64,000 bases of DNA, taken from the NCBI GenBank assembly GCA_002310235.1, contig DBYO01000033.1:1-64000 (forward strand), given 5' to 3'. Both the position numbers and the translations under genes were made by a program. Shown one piece after another: positions 44,144-54,503 of this stretch. Source of the stretch: Bacteroidales bacterium UBA1184 (GTDB taxonomy: Bacteria > Bacteroidota > Bacteroidia > Bacteroidales > ML635J-15). Numbering within the stretch: the first letter of the stretch is position 1; each line of letters opens with the position of its first letter. The notes under the pieces were generated by a model. It saw only the letters and a list, made by a program, of their open reading frames with translations, was not told where the DNA came from and ran no database searches.

Positions 44144-46741
44144 ATGAAAAAAAACAGATTAATTTTAGTCGTTGTTTTTTGTGCAATAGGTTTGAGCACA
44201 TTTGCTCAACGTCAGTTTAATATATACATAAATTTAGATGTTACCCCAACAATAGAGGAGGACAATCAACAATTTTATGACGTATGTGTTGGCGATACCA
44301 TAACCTTCGTAGCCACAGAAGAATTCATAAATAATGGCGAAGCTATACAAGACGATTCTATACCGGACTATCGTTTTTATTGGATGATGACAGAAGGAGA
44401 CCATCTTGCTTACATGTGGTACGACACAATACAACTTGGGGTTGGACGTGTTTTCAAATATGCATTTAGCTCGGGAGGCGGCTACGAGGTTAAGTGTAGT
44501 GCATGGAGTTCTTCGTTTATATATAATTCAAACGACAACGCAATTAGGTTCCGTGTATCAGACGCGCCAAATATTTCTTTAACACCAAACAGACAGTATA
44601 TTTGTGCTGATACAGAAATTGATTTTGAGGCAACTGCAATAGAACACGAACCGTGGATAGCGGCACGCTCCGGATTCATAAAACGGGATCTCCGCTATAT
44701 ACCCCAACCTTATCATTATTACGAAGAATCGGATTTTATCATTAATGAATTCAATAGTGGAGCTCGAATACAGACAATTGATGATATAGATCACGTTTAT
44801 TTAAATATTGAGCATTCCTTTTTTGGGGACCTTGATTTTATGTTAGAATGTCCTTCTGGGCAAAAATGTATGCTTCACGCATACGAAAATAGAAACACTC
44901 ACGAAATAGTTCCTTTGGATTTACTTAATTGGACAAATACAGGAGGTGTATATCTAGAAGGTTCAAAAGGAGGATATTATACTCATTTAGGACTTGCCCC
45001 CGACCCTGTAAATAGTTCCAGCCCTTGTTACGAAATTGCAGGAGAAGGCTACATATACAATATATACTCCAACGGAACAGTACCTTTCGGTATGGATAGT
45101 CCGAAAGAATTTATAATGTATGTAGATCCTTGCGGCAACACTCAATATGACAGTATAGTTGTACAGGGACCGCGCTATGGTCCATACGAAAGTATGGAAT
45201 CATTGATAGGTTGTCCGCTTAACGGCAGGTGGAAACTATATATTGCAGACCACACGTACGGTGATAATGGATACCTGTTTGAGTGGGGTTTGTTTTTTAG
45301 TAACGAAATTCAAAACATAAATGACGAATGGAGCTTTACTCCCACATACGATGTTAACTCTGCATCGTGGAGTGGTAATGGAATAACAAGCGGAGAACAA
45401 AGCAGTTTAACAGCTACTGCCTTAGTACCAGCAGCAAATCCGAGTCCAATACCTTATACTTTTTCCATAACCGATAATTTCGGATGCACGTATGGTTCTA
45501 CAACAAACATTAATGTAGTAACCGAAGTTCCCTCACCAGAAATAAATTCGATAAGCATAAATACTGAAAATCAAGTAGTAGTAAGTTGGACACCATTGGA
45601 AGGATACGGAATACAAGAATACAGATTTTATCGTGAATCCAACTCGAGATGGATATACATAGGACATAGTACCGCTTTGGGCATAACCTATTGGATAGAC
45701 GAATCTACCAATCCTTCGGAGCAGGCACAACGCTACCGCATGACATCAGTCAGTGAATGCGGGGAATCGATAATGAGCGATATACGCGAAACATTGTTTC
45801 TCAGCATTAGCAACGACGAGTATGACAACTGGATACTATCTTGGACGAATTATGAAGCTTCAAGTACCGATTTGTGTATAATCTACAGAGGCCTTTCGCC
45901 AGTAAGTCTTTTAGCTATTGACACAATTGCCGCTAACCAATATTCGTACACCGACACTACAGCCACCGAAAATACTGGATATTTCTATCAAATTGAGATA
46001 ATACAAAATACGAGAAACCCAATAGCCCTGCGCTCAAACATAATCGATAACGGACTAATTTTACCGTTTACAATTACAGCAGTGCCAGAAGCAGATTCAC
46101 TTGGATCCGTTATTGGTGGCGGAGAATATTATGCATTCAACAAAGCAACGCTACTTGCTATTCCAGCCGAAGGATATCATTTTGTATCGTGGAATGACGG
46201 CAACATCGATAATCCGAGAAGGGTAACCGTACTATGCGACTCAACCATCGTTGCACTTTTTGCACCAGGAAATCCGTGCTACTACATCAATGCATATAGC
46301 TTAAACCCAAACATGGGAATAGTTACGGGTGGTGGCACTTTCGAAGCAGGAACGACAATATCACTCGAAGCTATTCCAAACGATGGCTATATCTTCGATT
46401 CATGGTCGGATGGCAGTCAAGACAACCCAAGAGAAATTGTTGTAACATGCGATGCCACATATATCGCATTATTCGACCTTGAATCTGGCACTGACAAAAA
46501 TCTTAATTCCAACATCACGCTTTTCCCAAACCCGACAAGCTCATTGCTAAACATAGTATCGCCTGAAATAATTTCATCAATCGAAATAATTTCGTCAGCA
46601 GGAAAAGTAATCTCGAAGGTTGAAGTTGAGAAATTCGACATTTCTCTAGATGTGGAATACCTTAAAGCAGGAATTTACTTTTTAAGAATCATTGGTGTAA
46701 ACAACCAAGATTCGCAGATATTACGATTCGCAAAGGAATAA
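44144..46741 (+). CDS. T9SS-secreted protein with P-domain-like, FN3-like and InlB-type repeats
   Basis: 865 residues with a signal peptide (ends LSTFAQ). Residues ~30-140 form a PKD-like domain. Residues ~200-385 resemble a proprotein-convertase P-domain (IDDIDHVYLNIEHSFFGDLDF, then CPLNGRWKLYIADHTYGDNGYLFEW). FN3-like segments follow (~465-640), then two divergent InlB B-like repeats (GYHFVSWNDGNIDNPR and GYIFDSWSDGSQDNPR), and a T9SS type A sorting domain (ITLFPNPTSSLLNIVS...GIYFLRI...ILRFAKE) at the end. No catalytic site is seen, so it is more likely an adhesin or binding protein. A strong terminator follows. Confidence 0.88.
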   Translation: MKKNRLILVVVFCAIGLSTFAQRQFNIYINLDVTPTIEEDNQQFYDVCVGDTITFVATEEFINNGEAIQDDSIPDYRFYWMMTEGDHLAYMWYDTIQLGVGRVFKYAFSSGGGYEVKCSAWSSSFIYNSNDNAIRFRVSDAPNISLTPNRQYICADTEIDFEATAIEHEPWIAARSGFIKRDLRYIPQPYHYYEESDFIINEFNSGARIQTIDDIDHVYLNIEHSFFGDLDFMLECPSGQKCMLHAYENRNTHEIVPLDLLNWTNTGGVYLEGSKGGYYTHLGLAPDPVNSSSPCYEIAGEGYIYNIYSNGTVPFGMDSPKEFIMYVDPCGNTQYDSIVVQGPRYGPYESMESLIGCPLNGRWKLYIADHTYGDNGYLFEWGLFFSNEIQNINDEWSFTPTYDVNSASWSGNGITSGEQSSLTATALVPAANPSPIPYTFSITDNFGCTYGSTTNINVVTEVPSPEINSISINTENQVVVSWTPLEGYGIQEYRFYRESNSRWIYIGHSTALGITYWIDESTNPSEQAQRYRMTSVSECGESIMSDIRETLFLSISNDEYDNWILSWTNYEASSTDLCIIYRGLSPVSLLAIDTIAANQYSYTDTTATENTGYFYQIEIIQNTRNPIALRSNIIDNGLILPFTITAVPEADSLGSVIGGGEYYAFNKATLLAIPAEGYHFVSWNDGNIDNPRRVTVLCDSTIVALFAPGNPCYYINAYSLNPNMGIVTGGGTFEAGTTISLEAIPNDGYIFDSWSDGSQDNPREIVVTCDATYIALFDLESGTDKNLNSNITLFPNPTSSLLNIVSPEIISSIEIISSAGKVISKVEVEKFDISLDVEYLKAGIYFLRIIGVNNQDSQILRFAKE

Positions 46742-46765
46742 TATCAAACATTGATATATAAAAAA

Positions 46766-46793
46766 GTGGTGTCGTTGCAAGCAACGGCACCAC
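46766..46793 (+). terminator. Terminator between cargo gene and yqeY (convergent)
   Basis: GTGGTGtCGTTGC pairs with GCAACGgCACCAC (12 of 13 bp), AA loop. Confidence 0.75.
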
Positions 46794-46826
46794 AATTATT
46801 TATTGTCCATTGTAAATTATCAATTG

Positions 46827-47273
46827 TTATCCCAGCATTGCCTTCACTATTCCCGACAAAGTCTTGTTGTCGGTCTGTCCAGCGAGCTTTGCGCTTGCTG
46901 CGCCCATAACCTTACCCATGTCCTTTATAGTGCTAGCGCCTGTTTCCTTAATAATTTCAGCAACAACTGCCTTCACTTCGTCAACCGACAACTGCTTTGG
47001 CAAATAGCCTGCAATAACATCGGCCTGAGCAAGTTCCTTGTCGGCAAGGTCGGGACGGTTCTGCGACTTATACAAGTCGGCAGTTTCACGACGCTGCTTC
47101 ACAAGCTTCTGGATTATTTGCATTTCCTTGTCTGGAGTAAGCTCGGTATTGCCAGCATCGGTCTTTGCCAACAAAAATGCAGCTTTTACAGCACGCAAGC
47201 CTTCGAGTTTTTCCTTCTCGCGGGCAAGCATCGCCTTCTTAATATCTTCGTTTACCTGATCAAATATACTCAT
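46827..47273 (-). CDS. GatB/YqeY domain protein
   Basis: 148 residues, the usual YqeY size. Markers: VNEDIKKAMLAREKEKLEGLRAVKAA, IIQKLVKQRRETADLY, and the C-terminal TIKDMGKVMGAASAKLAGQTDNKTLSGIVKAML. The fold matches the tRNA-binding tail of GatB; the role is unproven. It lies 15 bp downstream of ftsZ at the end of the dcw cluster. Confidence 0.93.
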   Translation of the reverse strand: MSIFDQVNEDIKKAMLAREKEKLEGLRAVKAAFLLAKTDAGNTELTPDKEMQIIQKLVKQRRETADLYKSQNRPDLADKELAQADVIAGYLPKQLSVDEVKAVVAEIIKETGASTIKDMGKVMGAASAKLAGQTDNKTLSGIVKAMLG

Positions 47274-47288
47274 TGCAATATGTTTTAA

Positions 47289-48575
47289 TTAGTTGTTTCT
47301 GTTTTTCCTGTCAAGAGCCGTCTCGCTTTCAAGGCTTTCGAGATATGCGTCGTCGTTAAGCTTGTCGAGATCCTGCATGTGCCTGAACTCGCTCGGCGAC
47401 CTCATTTCATCGGGATTCAGCGCAATATCTTCCATAGGCAACGGCTCGCCAAATTCGATAGTGCTTTGCTTAGGCGGAGTTTCGATAGGCTTGCTGTCGT
47501 AGCCGAATCCAGTAGCGATCACTGTAGTACGGATATTTTCGCCAAGTTCATCGTCGTAGCAAGTACCCCAGATAACGTTTGTTCCCTGGCCTGCCACCTT
47601 GGTAAGATGGTTGGTGATATTTCCGAACTCCTTCATTGTCAACTCGTGCTGACCGCGCGGCGTTGTAATGTTGAGCAGAATGTTCTTAGCACCCTTGATG
47701 TCGTTATCGTGAAGCAACGGTGAATCCAAAGCTTCGGAAATAGCCTTTATATCACGACCTTCGCCCGATGCCTCTGCAGAACCGAGCAAAGCCACGCCGC
47801 TGTTTTTCATAACCGAATTCACATCGCGGAAGTCAACGTTTACATGTCCATGCCTTGTTATTATCTCGGCAATACCCTTGGTAGCAGTCACGACTACCTC
47901 GTCGGCCTTCTGGAATGCATTCGAGAATGTACAGTCGTTGAATTCGATGAGCTTGTCGTCGTTTATGACAAGCAGAGCATCAACGACCTCACGCATCTTC
48001 ATCACGCCTTCGTTGGCCTGATTGATACGCTGGTTTCCTTCGGTTGTAAACGGCACAGTTACAACGCCAATCGTAAGCATACCGCTATCCTTGGCTGCCT
48101 TGGCAATTACTGGAGCAGCACCAGTTCCTGTTCCGCCACCCATACCGGCAGTCACGAAAACCATCTTGGTATTATCGTCGAAAAGGTCAATAACTTCCTG
48201 CAAGTTCTCCTTTGCTGCATCTTCGCCAACACTTGGATCGTTACCTGCGCCAAGACCGGATGTCAACTTCTTGCCGAGCTGAATCTTTGTCGGAGCAAGG
48301 CTGTCGTTCAGTGCCTGACGGTCGGTATTGCAAACAATGAGGTCAACTCCCATTATGCCCGACTTGGCGAGCTGGTTAACTGCGTTGCTACCTCCACCAC
48401 CGACTCCGATAACCTTTATTATATTGTGAGCGTCATCGGCACTACCAGCACCTGCCGAAATATCATCGACATTGACAGGCTGAGGCCTTGGGGTTCTTGC
48501 TTCGGTAGCATCGGTTGCCGATATGCACTGAAAATCGTCGTTATATTTATATTCCATATTCAGAGGTTTTAACAT
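47289..48575 (-). CDS. ftsZ: Cell division GTPase FtsZ
   Basis: 428 residues. Tubulin-like: GVGGGGSNAVNQLAKSG, the signature AGMGGGTGTGAAPVIAK, NFADV-equivalent NVDFRDVNSVM, then the C-terminal linker and tail. It polymerises at midcell to form the Z-ring. A second in-frame ATG at 48557 (MEYKYNDD) is an alternative start. It follows ftsA by 3 bp. Confidence 0.98.
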   Translation of the reverse strand: MLKPLNMEYKYNDDFQCISATDATEARTPRPQPVNVDDISAGAGSADDAHNIIKVIGVGGGGSNAVNQLAKSGIMGVDLIVCNTDRQALNDSLAPTKIQLGKKLTSGLGAGNDPSVGEDAAKENLQEVIDLFDDNTKMVFVTAGMGGGTGTGAAPVIAKAAKDSGMLTIGVVTVPFTTEGNQRINQANEGVMKMREVVDALLVINDDKLIEFNDCTFSNAFQKADEVVVTATKGIAEIITRHGHVNVDFRDVNSVMKNSGVALLGSAEASGEGRDIKAISEALDSPLLHDNDIKGAKNILLNITTPRGQHELTMKEFGNITNHLTKVAGQGTNVIWGTCYDDELGENIRTTVIATGFGYDSKPIETPPKQSTIEFGEPLPMEDIALNPDEMRSPSEFRHMQDLDKLNDDAYLESLESETALDRKNRNN

Positions 48576-48578
48576 TAA

Positions 48579-49895
48579 CTATTCATCATCGTCTTCCAAC
48601 TTGGTAATGAAATTGCGGAATACGGATGATATTTTTTTCTTTTGTTTTTCGGGTTCTGGTGCCTTCTTCACTGGTTCCGGCTCCGGCTTCGGCTCTGGTT
48701 TCGGTTCTGGCTTCGGTTCTTCCTTTGGTGCCGACATTACAAATTCCTTCTTCACTATACCCTGCTCATAATCGAAACCCTTTATGATAAGGCCCACTAC
48801 AGTAGAATACTGAGGTTTCATAAGCGCCTGCGAGTCGGCTCCTTCGATTTTCGATGTCGGATATGCCAACCTAACGCTGTTCTTCATGATAAAGCTTGCG
48901 AGCTGCTTAAGATTTGCCACCAACGAACCTCCACCTGTGATAACAATACCGGCAGGCACATTGTCGGCATACACAGTTTCGATCTGGAACTTCACAGCAT
49001 TCAGTATTTCCTCCATACGAGCCTGTATAAGTTCCGACATCTTATTACGCGAAATGTAAATGTTACTGTTTACGCGGGCAGTCTTGACTTCGATATTGAC
49101 ATCGTCGCCAGAAATATGCACTGCACTTCCGTAGAGGCATTTCAGACTTTCGGCCTGCTCGTAGGTTATTGAAAACTTGTCCCTGATGTCACCGGTAACA
49201 GTAGCTCCACCTATAGGAATAACTGCAGTATGGATAACTTCACCGTTGCGATAAACAGCAAGGTCTGATGTTCCACCGCCTATGTCGATAAGAGCAACAC
49301 CCTTCTGCTTTTCCTCGTCGGTAAGCACAGCTTCGGCCGATGCCAATGGCTCGAGGAACAACGAGCGAACGCCAAGTCCTGCAAGGTTTACACATTTCTT
49401 TATATTGTTGACCATTACGTTCTGTCCGGTCACCACATGGAAATTACCATACAGATATTCACATTCCATGCCAAGCGGATTGGCAACGGTCTGACCATTT
49501 ATCGAATACGAAATGACAATGGCATCGATTGTCTCGGTACCCGGATTGGCAACGTTCATCGCCATATCCCTCAGCTCGAGCAGATGTCTTTCGGTTACCT
49601 TGCCGTTGACAAAAAGCCGGCAAGTGCTGTCGGAAGTCTTTACATACTGCCCTGCTATACCTACATACACATCGGAAAAGTTGGCATCGTAAGCATTGCC
49701 AAGTCCATTAAGCGAAGTCGTTATTGCCTTTACAGTATCTTCGATATTGAAGACAACGCCATGCTTGATTCCTATCGATGGGGCTGTTCCAAAGCCCATC
49801 ATCTCGAATTTGCCATTCTCAATACGAGCCGCAACTGTAGCAATCTTTGTTGTGCCAATGTCGATTGCCGCGATTATTTTTTTAGTGTCATCCAT
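48579..49895 (-). CDS. ftsA: Cell division protein FtsA with KPEP-repeat linker
   Basis: 438 residues. Actin-like ATPase that tethers FtsZ to the membrane: AAIDIGTTKIATVAA (phosphate 1), GVALIDIGGGTSDLAVY (phosphate 2), GIVITGGGSL (adenosine). After the ATPase a linker of Lys-Pro-Glu-Pro units (about residues 393-420) leads to the amphipathic membrane-targeting helix SSVFRNFITKL and an acidic end. The repeats are visible as a GC-richer tandem pattern at 48655-48722. It overlaps ftsQ by 8 bp. Confidence 0.97.
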   Translation of the reverse strand: MDDTKKIIAAIDIGTTKIATVAARIENGKFEMMGFGTAPSIGIKHGVVFNIEDTVKAITTSLNGLGNAYDANFSDVYVGIAGQYVKTSDSTCRLFVNGKVTERHLLELRDMAMNVANPGTETIDAIVISYSINGQTVANPLGMECEYLYGNFHVVTGQNVMVNNIKKCVNLAGLGVRSLFLEPLASAEAVLTDEEKQKGVALIDIGGGTSDLAVYRNGEVIHTAVIPIGGATVTGDIRDKFSITYEQAESLKCLYGSAVHISGDDVNIEVKTARVNSNIYISRNKMSELIQARMEEILNAVKFQIETVYADNVPAGIVITGGGSLVANLKQLASFIMKNSVRLAYPTSKIEGADSQALMKPQYSTVVGLIIKGFDYEQGIVKKEFVMSAPKEEPKPEPKPEPKPEPEPVKKAPEPEKQKKKISSVFRNFITKLEDDDE

Positions 49896-50691
49896 TATTG
49901 CGTTTTTTACAAATTACCTGATCCTTGAATTTCAAATTAATAATCGAATAAGCATTCCAGTCCGTAATTTCAAATCCCTTGCTATACATAGCTTCGAGCT
50001 TATCCATCTTTTTTTCGTAATCATCGAGTCCGCCAAGTAGAATAATATGGTTTCCAACCCTGGGGACAAGTTCCAACTCGTTTGAGGCGTTCACATAAAT
50101 CTGAGTTATCTGGTTGCGCCAAAGCTCGTCGGACTGCAAATAATTAACGAAAGCACAAATATCATCAATATTTAGTGAATTTTTATCGTTGTTTACCATA
50201 TAGTTATCAACAGAATCCGATGCATAAAAGCAACTTGACCTCAAATGTCCCGACAAAACCATGACATCGGCCGAAAAATAGTCGCATATAGGCATAACCT
50301 TCATGTTGCGGTCGAGATAAAACGATGCGGTATCTTCTGTCATAACCCTAATAACAGGGTCACGCTGTCTGATTTTAATAAAGACATTGCCCCAAAGGTC
50401 TCCGTATGCCTGAGTTTCCTCCACATACACGTTTTCGTCAATAAGCTTTTCGATATTGGCATAATTTATTTCGGAAAATCTAACCGTAGAATCCAGCACC
50501 ATGCCTCCGTCATCGAGCATCTTCATGACAATGTCCTTGCTCACAAACGCGTAGGTATTGTCGATTTCGACGCTAACTCCCTTGCAAGGCATCTCGTGGT
50601 ACTTTCGCGACACATATATGCCTATGCCGACAAGATATGCTGCTAGCAAAACTATTCCGATAATAATCTTATATGCCTTCCTAATTTTCAT
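49888..50691 (-). CDS. ftsQ: Cell division protein FtsQ
   Basis: 267 residues. One N-terminal TM helix (~7-27, YKIIIGIVLLAAYLVGIGIYV) and a periplasmic POTRA-like domain (GVSVEIDNTYAFVSKDIVM, VYVEETQAYGDLWGNVFIKI) then the FtsQ beta region. Sequence identity in this family is low; the assignment rests on topology and position between murC and ftsA. Confidence 0.92.
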   Translation of the reverse strand: MKIRKAYKIIIGIVLLAAYLVGIGIYVSRKYHEMPCKGVSVEIDNTYAFVSKDIVMKMLDDGGMVLDSTVRFSEINYANIEKLIDENVYVEETQAYGDLWGNVFIKIRQRDPVIRVMTEDTASFYLDRNMKVMPICDYFSADVMVLSGHLRSSCFYASDSVDNYMVNNDKNSLNIDDICAFVNYLQSDELWRNQITQIYVNASNELELVPRVGNHIILLGGLDDYEKKMDKLEAMYSKGFEITDWNAYSIINLKFKDQVICKKRNNG

Positions 50692-52069
50692 TTCCCGACA
50701 AAAAACTAGTTATTGGTTTTACAAGCCTATCGATATCACCAGCTCCCATTGTAAGCACAAGTTCGGGCTTCAACTTGCCAAGCAAGTCGAGAAGCTCTGA
50801 CTTTTCGCAGATATATTTCTCCTTTGCATGGCAATTGTCGTATATCAGCGACGATGTAACGCCTTCGATTGGAAGTTCCCTTGCCGGATATATAGGCAAA
50901 AGTATAAGCGTATCGCAAACCGAAAGGCTTTCGGCGAAGTCCTTGTAAAAATCCTTGGTGCGCGAATAAAGGTGAGGCTGAAATATGCCAGTAATCTTCT
51001 TCTGTGGATAAATCTGCCTTACTGCTGACAAAAAAGCTGAGATCTCGCCCGGATGATGCGCATAATCGTCGATGAATACGCATTTTTCCGACTGCAACTG
51101 AATGTCGAAGCGACGAAGAACTCCCATAAAATTTTGTAATCCGTCGCGTACCTCGTCGGCAGTTGCACCATTGAGCATCGAAACGGCGGTTGCACCTACT
51201 GCGTTTTCAATGTTGTGACGTCCACCGATTTTATACTTTATTCCTTCGACAATTCCGAAAGGCGTACTGATGTCGAAGATGCAAAGTCCGTTGCCATACG
51301 AAATGTTTGTTGCATAAAAATTAAAACTCGAATCATCGACACCATAGGTGTAAACATTAAGGTCGCTACGCAAATGCGACTTTACATTCTCCGGGATATC
51401 TGGGCCAAGAACAATATTGCCCTTTTTCGAAGTCCTATTGGCAAATTCGATGAAAGCAGCCTCCATTGTCTCGTAGTCACCATAAATGTCGAGATGGTCG
51501 GCTTCGACATGACTGATAAGAGCGGTCGAAGGTGACAAATGCAAGAAGGAGCGGTCGAACTCGTCGGCTTCGACGACAACATTCTTGCTTTTTGGCTCGA
51601 GGTGCAGATTGGACATAAAGTTTTTCGATATACCACCGAGAAAAGCCGAGCACTTCTCCTTTGTCCTGACCATTATGCACGACGTTATGGTCGAAATGGA
51701 AGTCTTGCCGTGAGTTCCAGCAACAGCAAGGCAATTCTTGCCTTCGCAAAGATGTCCCAAAGCTTCGGAACGCTTTATCACACGGAAACCATTCTGCCTG
51801 AAAAATGTCAGTTCGCTATGGTCGCCTGGAATAGCAGGAGTATAGATTACGAGTGTAGTTTCGGGATCCTTGTAGTACGAACCAATAAGGTTTGTGCTGT
51901 CGTCGTAATGCACCTGAATACCCTCTTTCTCGAGGTTGGTGCACACTTCGCTGCGTGTACGGTCGTAACCAGCCACGTTGTATCCGCAAGCCTTGAAGTA
52001 GCGTGCAATGGCACTCATTCCTATGCCACCGATTCCAACAAAATATATGTTCTCAAATTTACTTTTCAT
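50681..52069 (-). CDS. murC: UDP-N-acetylmuramate--L-alanine ligase
   Basis: 462 residues from ATG 52069 (KSKFENIYFVGIGGIGMSA); an ATG at 52096 would add nine residues lying inside murG. It adds L-Ala to UDP-MurNAc. ATP site AGTHGKTSISTI, EADEFDRSF, and the C-terminal IDDYAHHPGEI block are visible. It overlaps the end of murG by 11 bp and ftsQ by 11 bp. Confidence 0.97.
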   Translation of the reverse strand: MKSKFENIYFVGIGGIGMSAIARYFKACGYNVAGYDRTRSEVCTNLEKEGIQVHYDDSTNLIGSYYKDPETTLVIYTPAIPGDHSELTFFRQNGFRVIKRSEALGHLCEGKNCLAVAGTHGKTSISTITSCIMVRTKEKCSAFLGGISKNFMSNLHLEPKSKNVVVEADEFDRSFLHLSPSTALISHVEADHLDIYGDYETMEAAFIEFANRTSKKGNIVLGPDIPENVKSHLRSDLNVYTYGVDDSSFNFYATNISYGNGLCIFDISTPFGIVEGIKYKIGGRHNIENAVGATAVSMLNGATADEVRDGLQNFMGVLRRFDIQLQSEKCVFIDDYAHHPGEISAFLSAVRQIYPQKKITGIFQPHLYSRTKDFYKDFAESLSVCDTLILLPIYPARELPIEGVTSSLIYDNCHAKEKYICEKSELLDLLGKLKPELVLTMGAGDIDRLVKPITSFLSGNEN

Positions 52070-53168
52070 AAGCAAGTTTATATACTTCCTCGGCAATTAC
52101 ATTTGCAGCGTCGAGAAGTTCCAATTTCTTGATATTCTGCGAAAGGCTTTCGCGCAATGGCATATCCGACACAAGCGAAAGAACCTTATCAACCAGCACG
52201 TTGCGAGCATCAATGTCCCTAACCATCAAAGCGGCTTCCTTATCGACAAGAGCCATAGCATTCTTTGTCTGGTGGTCTTCGGCAACATTTGGCGACGGAA
52301 CAAATACCACAGGCTTGCCCACTATGCACAGTTCAGAGATTGTGCTAGCACCAGCGCGTGAAACTATCACATCGGCTGCGGCAAATGCCAAGTCCATCTT
52401 GTAGATGAAATCGTTTACATACAAACCTTTTTTCGGTTCGCCGACAATACCACGGGCAGTCTCGATATAGCCCTTGCCAGTCTGCCATATCAGCTGTACA
52501 CCAGCATCGGCAAATTTCTTAAGTCCACCAGCAATGCTTTCGTTGATTGTACGGGCGCCAAGGCTTCCGCCAACAACCAATACTATAGGCTTGTCGGCTT
52601 CCAAACCGAAGAATTCCAAAGCTTCGCTGCGCTTCGATTCTATATTGCGAATATCCTGACGAACCGGGTTTCCAGTCTTCATGATTTTTTCGGCAGGGAA
52701 AAAGCGTTCCATGTTGTCGTAAGCAACGCAAATCTTGCGCACCTTGCCAGCAAGTTTCTTGTTTACTACGCCTGGATATGAATTCTGTTCCTGAAGCAAA
52801 CAAGGAACGCCAGCCCTTGATGCAGCATTGAGTGCTGGATAACTAGCGTATCCGCCGACACCGACAGCCACGTCGGGACGAAAATCGGTGATTATCTTCT
52901 TGGCCTTGCCGTTGCTCTTTATAACACTCGAAATGAACTTAAACCATTTGAGCGAAAGTTTACGCGGCATACCCATTATTGGCAAGCCAATTATATTGTA
53001 ACCAGCTGCAGGCACCTTCTCCATTTCCATTCTGCCTTCGGCTCCAACAAACTGAATTTCCACTTCGGGATATTTTTCGCGAAGCGCATTTGCTATCGAT
53101 ACGGCAGGGAATATATGTCCGCCAGTACCGCCACCACTTATCAGCACCTTAAATTTGTTTTCGTTCAT
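52059..53168 (-). CDS. murG: Lipid II synthase MurG (GlcNAc transferase)
   Basis: 369 residues. GT28: ISGGGTGGHIFPAVSIANAL, GGYASYPALNAASRAG, and the UDP-binding VSRAGASTISELCIVGKPVVFVPSPN region. It transfers GlcNAc to lipid I at the inner face of the membrane. It overlaps ftsW by 20 bp. Confidence 0.97.
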   Translation of the reverse strand: MNENKFKVLISGGGTGGHIFPAVSIANALREKYPEVEIQFVGAEGRMEMEKVPAAGYNIIGLPIMGMPRKLSLKWFKFISSVIKSNGKAKKIITDFRPDVAVGVGGYASYPALNAASRAGVPCLLQEQNSYPGVVNKKLAGKVRKICVAYDNMERFFPAEKIMKTGNPVRQDIRNIESKRSEALEFFGLEADKPIVLVVGGSLGARTINESIAGGLKKFADAGVQLIWQTGKGYIETARGIVGEPKKGLYVNDFIYKMDLAFAAADVIVSRAGASTISELCIVGKPVVFVPSPNVAEDHQTKNAMALVDKEAALMVRDIDARNVLVDKVLSLVSDMPLRESLSQNIKKLELLDAANVIAEEVYKLAYEK

Positions 53169-54489
53169 TTTCGTCTATGTTTAATTCGTTATCTTCAATA
53201 ATTTCTTCAGGCTCGGAGACCTCGTTCTCCATAGTCGTAGTATCGCTAGCGGCATCGGCATTGTCGGTGCTGGCTGCAGCATCGGCAACGATTGACACGT
53301 CACCGTCGGCTTCGGTTTCCTTTGCAATAGGTGCCGTAGCATCGTCCACCTCGCGGCTTACACTAAGTATCACACCGATGGCAAAACCAATAAACAGCAG
53401 CGATGAATTTCCGTAGCTTACGAAAGGTAAAGTCTGTCCGGTTACTGGCATCAGGTCGGTCGATACAGCCATATTCGACAAGGCCTGTATCACAATCATC
53501 GACATAAGTCCTAGCACCAGATACTGCCGGAACTTGTACTTGGGTTTCAGTTCCGAATCGGGCTCCAGCTTGTTTATCTTTTTCACAATAGTTATTGCCC
53601 GATAAAACAGCATTATATACAGCCAGATAAGTATTGCCGCAAAAACTAAGCCTGTTTCCTCGACTATGTTTGCAAATATGTAGTCACAATGTGCATTGGC
53701 AAGTTTTACCTTTGCATGTCCGTTTCCAGGACCTCTACCCAGAATTCCGCCCGAAGCCACTGCCATACGCGCATTGTTTACCTGCACCTGGTCGGCCTCG
53801 TTGGGATTTCCTTCTATCCACGATTCTACCCTGGCCTTCCATGTCGGGAAACGCCAAATGTTGATATTACCATAAAGTATCACGCAGAACAGCAAGCCAG
53901 CAGAAACTGCTGCCACTCCCACGAGTCCCCAGAAGTAACGTCGATCTATACAGCTGAAAAACAACAGCACCATCGCCTCGAAGAATACCAGCAAAGCTGT
54001 AGAAAGATTCGATGGCATTATCAGGAAACATGTAAGTAAAATCGGGAAAAGTATAGTCTTTACAAATGCCCCGATGCTGGTTATTTCATCTTCCTTCTTC
54101 GACAATTTGTTAGCCAAGAACATTATAAGCGCCACCTTGGCAAAGTCGGAAGTCTGCAGGGTTATAGGACCAATTATAAGCCAGCGTTTTGCGCCATTTA
54201 CCTCTGGAGCGAAAAGCCATGTAAGTATCAGCAGGATAATCGAAAGACCGTAAAGCAGATACGACACCTTGCGGAAATACTTGCACGGAATCTTATGTAT
54301 GACATATATACAAGCCACTCCAATAAGCAAGCCAAACACATGCTTGAACAAATGCTGGGTAGTATTTGTACCTGGCAATTGCACCGAAGCGCTATATACC
54401 GACAATACGGAATACATGAACAATACGGCTATTATAATCCATATTCCACGATTTCCTCCGAATATAACCTTAAACTTCGAGAATGCCAT
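53149..54489 (-). CDS. ftsW: Septal SEDS glycosyltransferase FtsW
   Basis: 446 residues, about ten TM helices, with the SEDS catalytic-loop region (GNGHAKVKLANAHCDYIFANIVEETG, containing the HCDYIFA motif) and the late PVTGQTLPFVSYGNSSLL block. The C-terminal ~60 residues form an Ala/Asp/Glu-rich cytoplasmic tail. It polymerises septal glycan with FtsI. Confidence 0.96.
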   Translation of the reverse strand: MAFSKFKVIFGGNRGIWIIIAVLFMYSVLSVYSASVQLPGTNTTQHLFKHVFGLLIGVACIYVIHKIPCKYFRKVSYLLYGLSIILLILTWLFAPEVNGAKRWLIIGPITLQTSDFAKVALIMFLANKLSKKEDEITSIGAFVKTILFPILLTCFLIMPSNLSTALLVFFEAMVLLFFSCIDRRYFWGLVGVAAVSAGLLFCVILYGNINIWRFPTWKARVESWIEGNPNEADQVQVNNARMAVASGGILGRGPGNGHAKVKLANAHCDYIFANIVEETGLVFAAILIWLYIMLFYRAITIVKKINKLEPDSELKPKYKFRQYLVLGLMSMIVIQALSNMAVSTDLMPVTGQTLPFVSYGNSSLLFIGFAIGVILSVSREVDDATAPIAKETEADGDVSIVADAAASTDNADAASDTTTMENEVSEPEEIIEDNELNIDENERKQI

Positions 54490-54503
54490 TGCCTTACTAA
54501 TTA

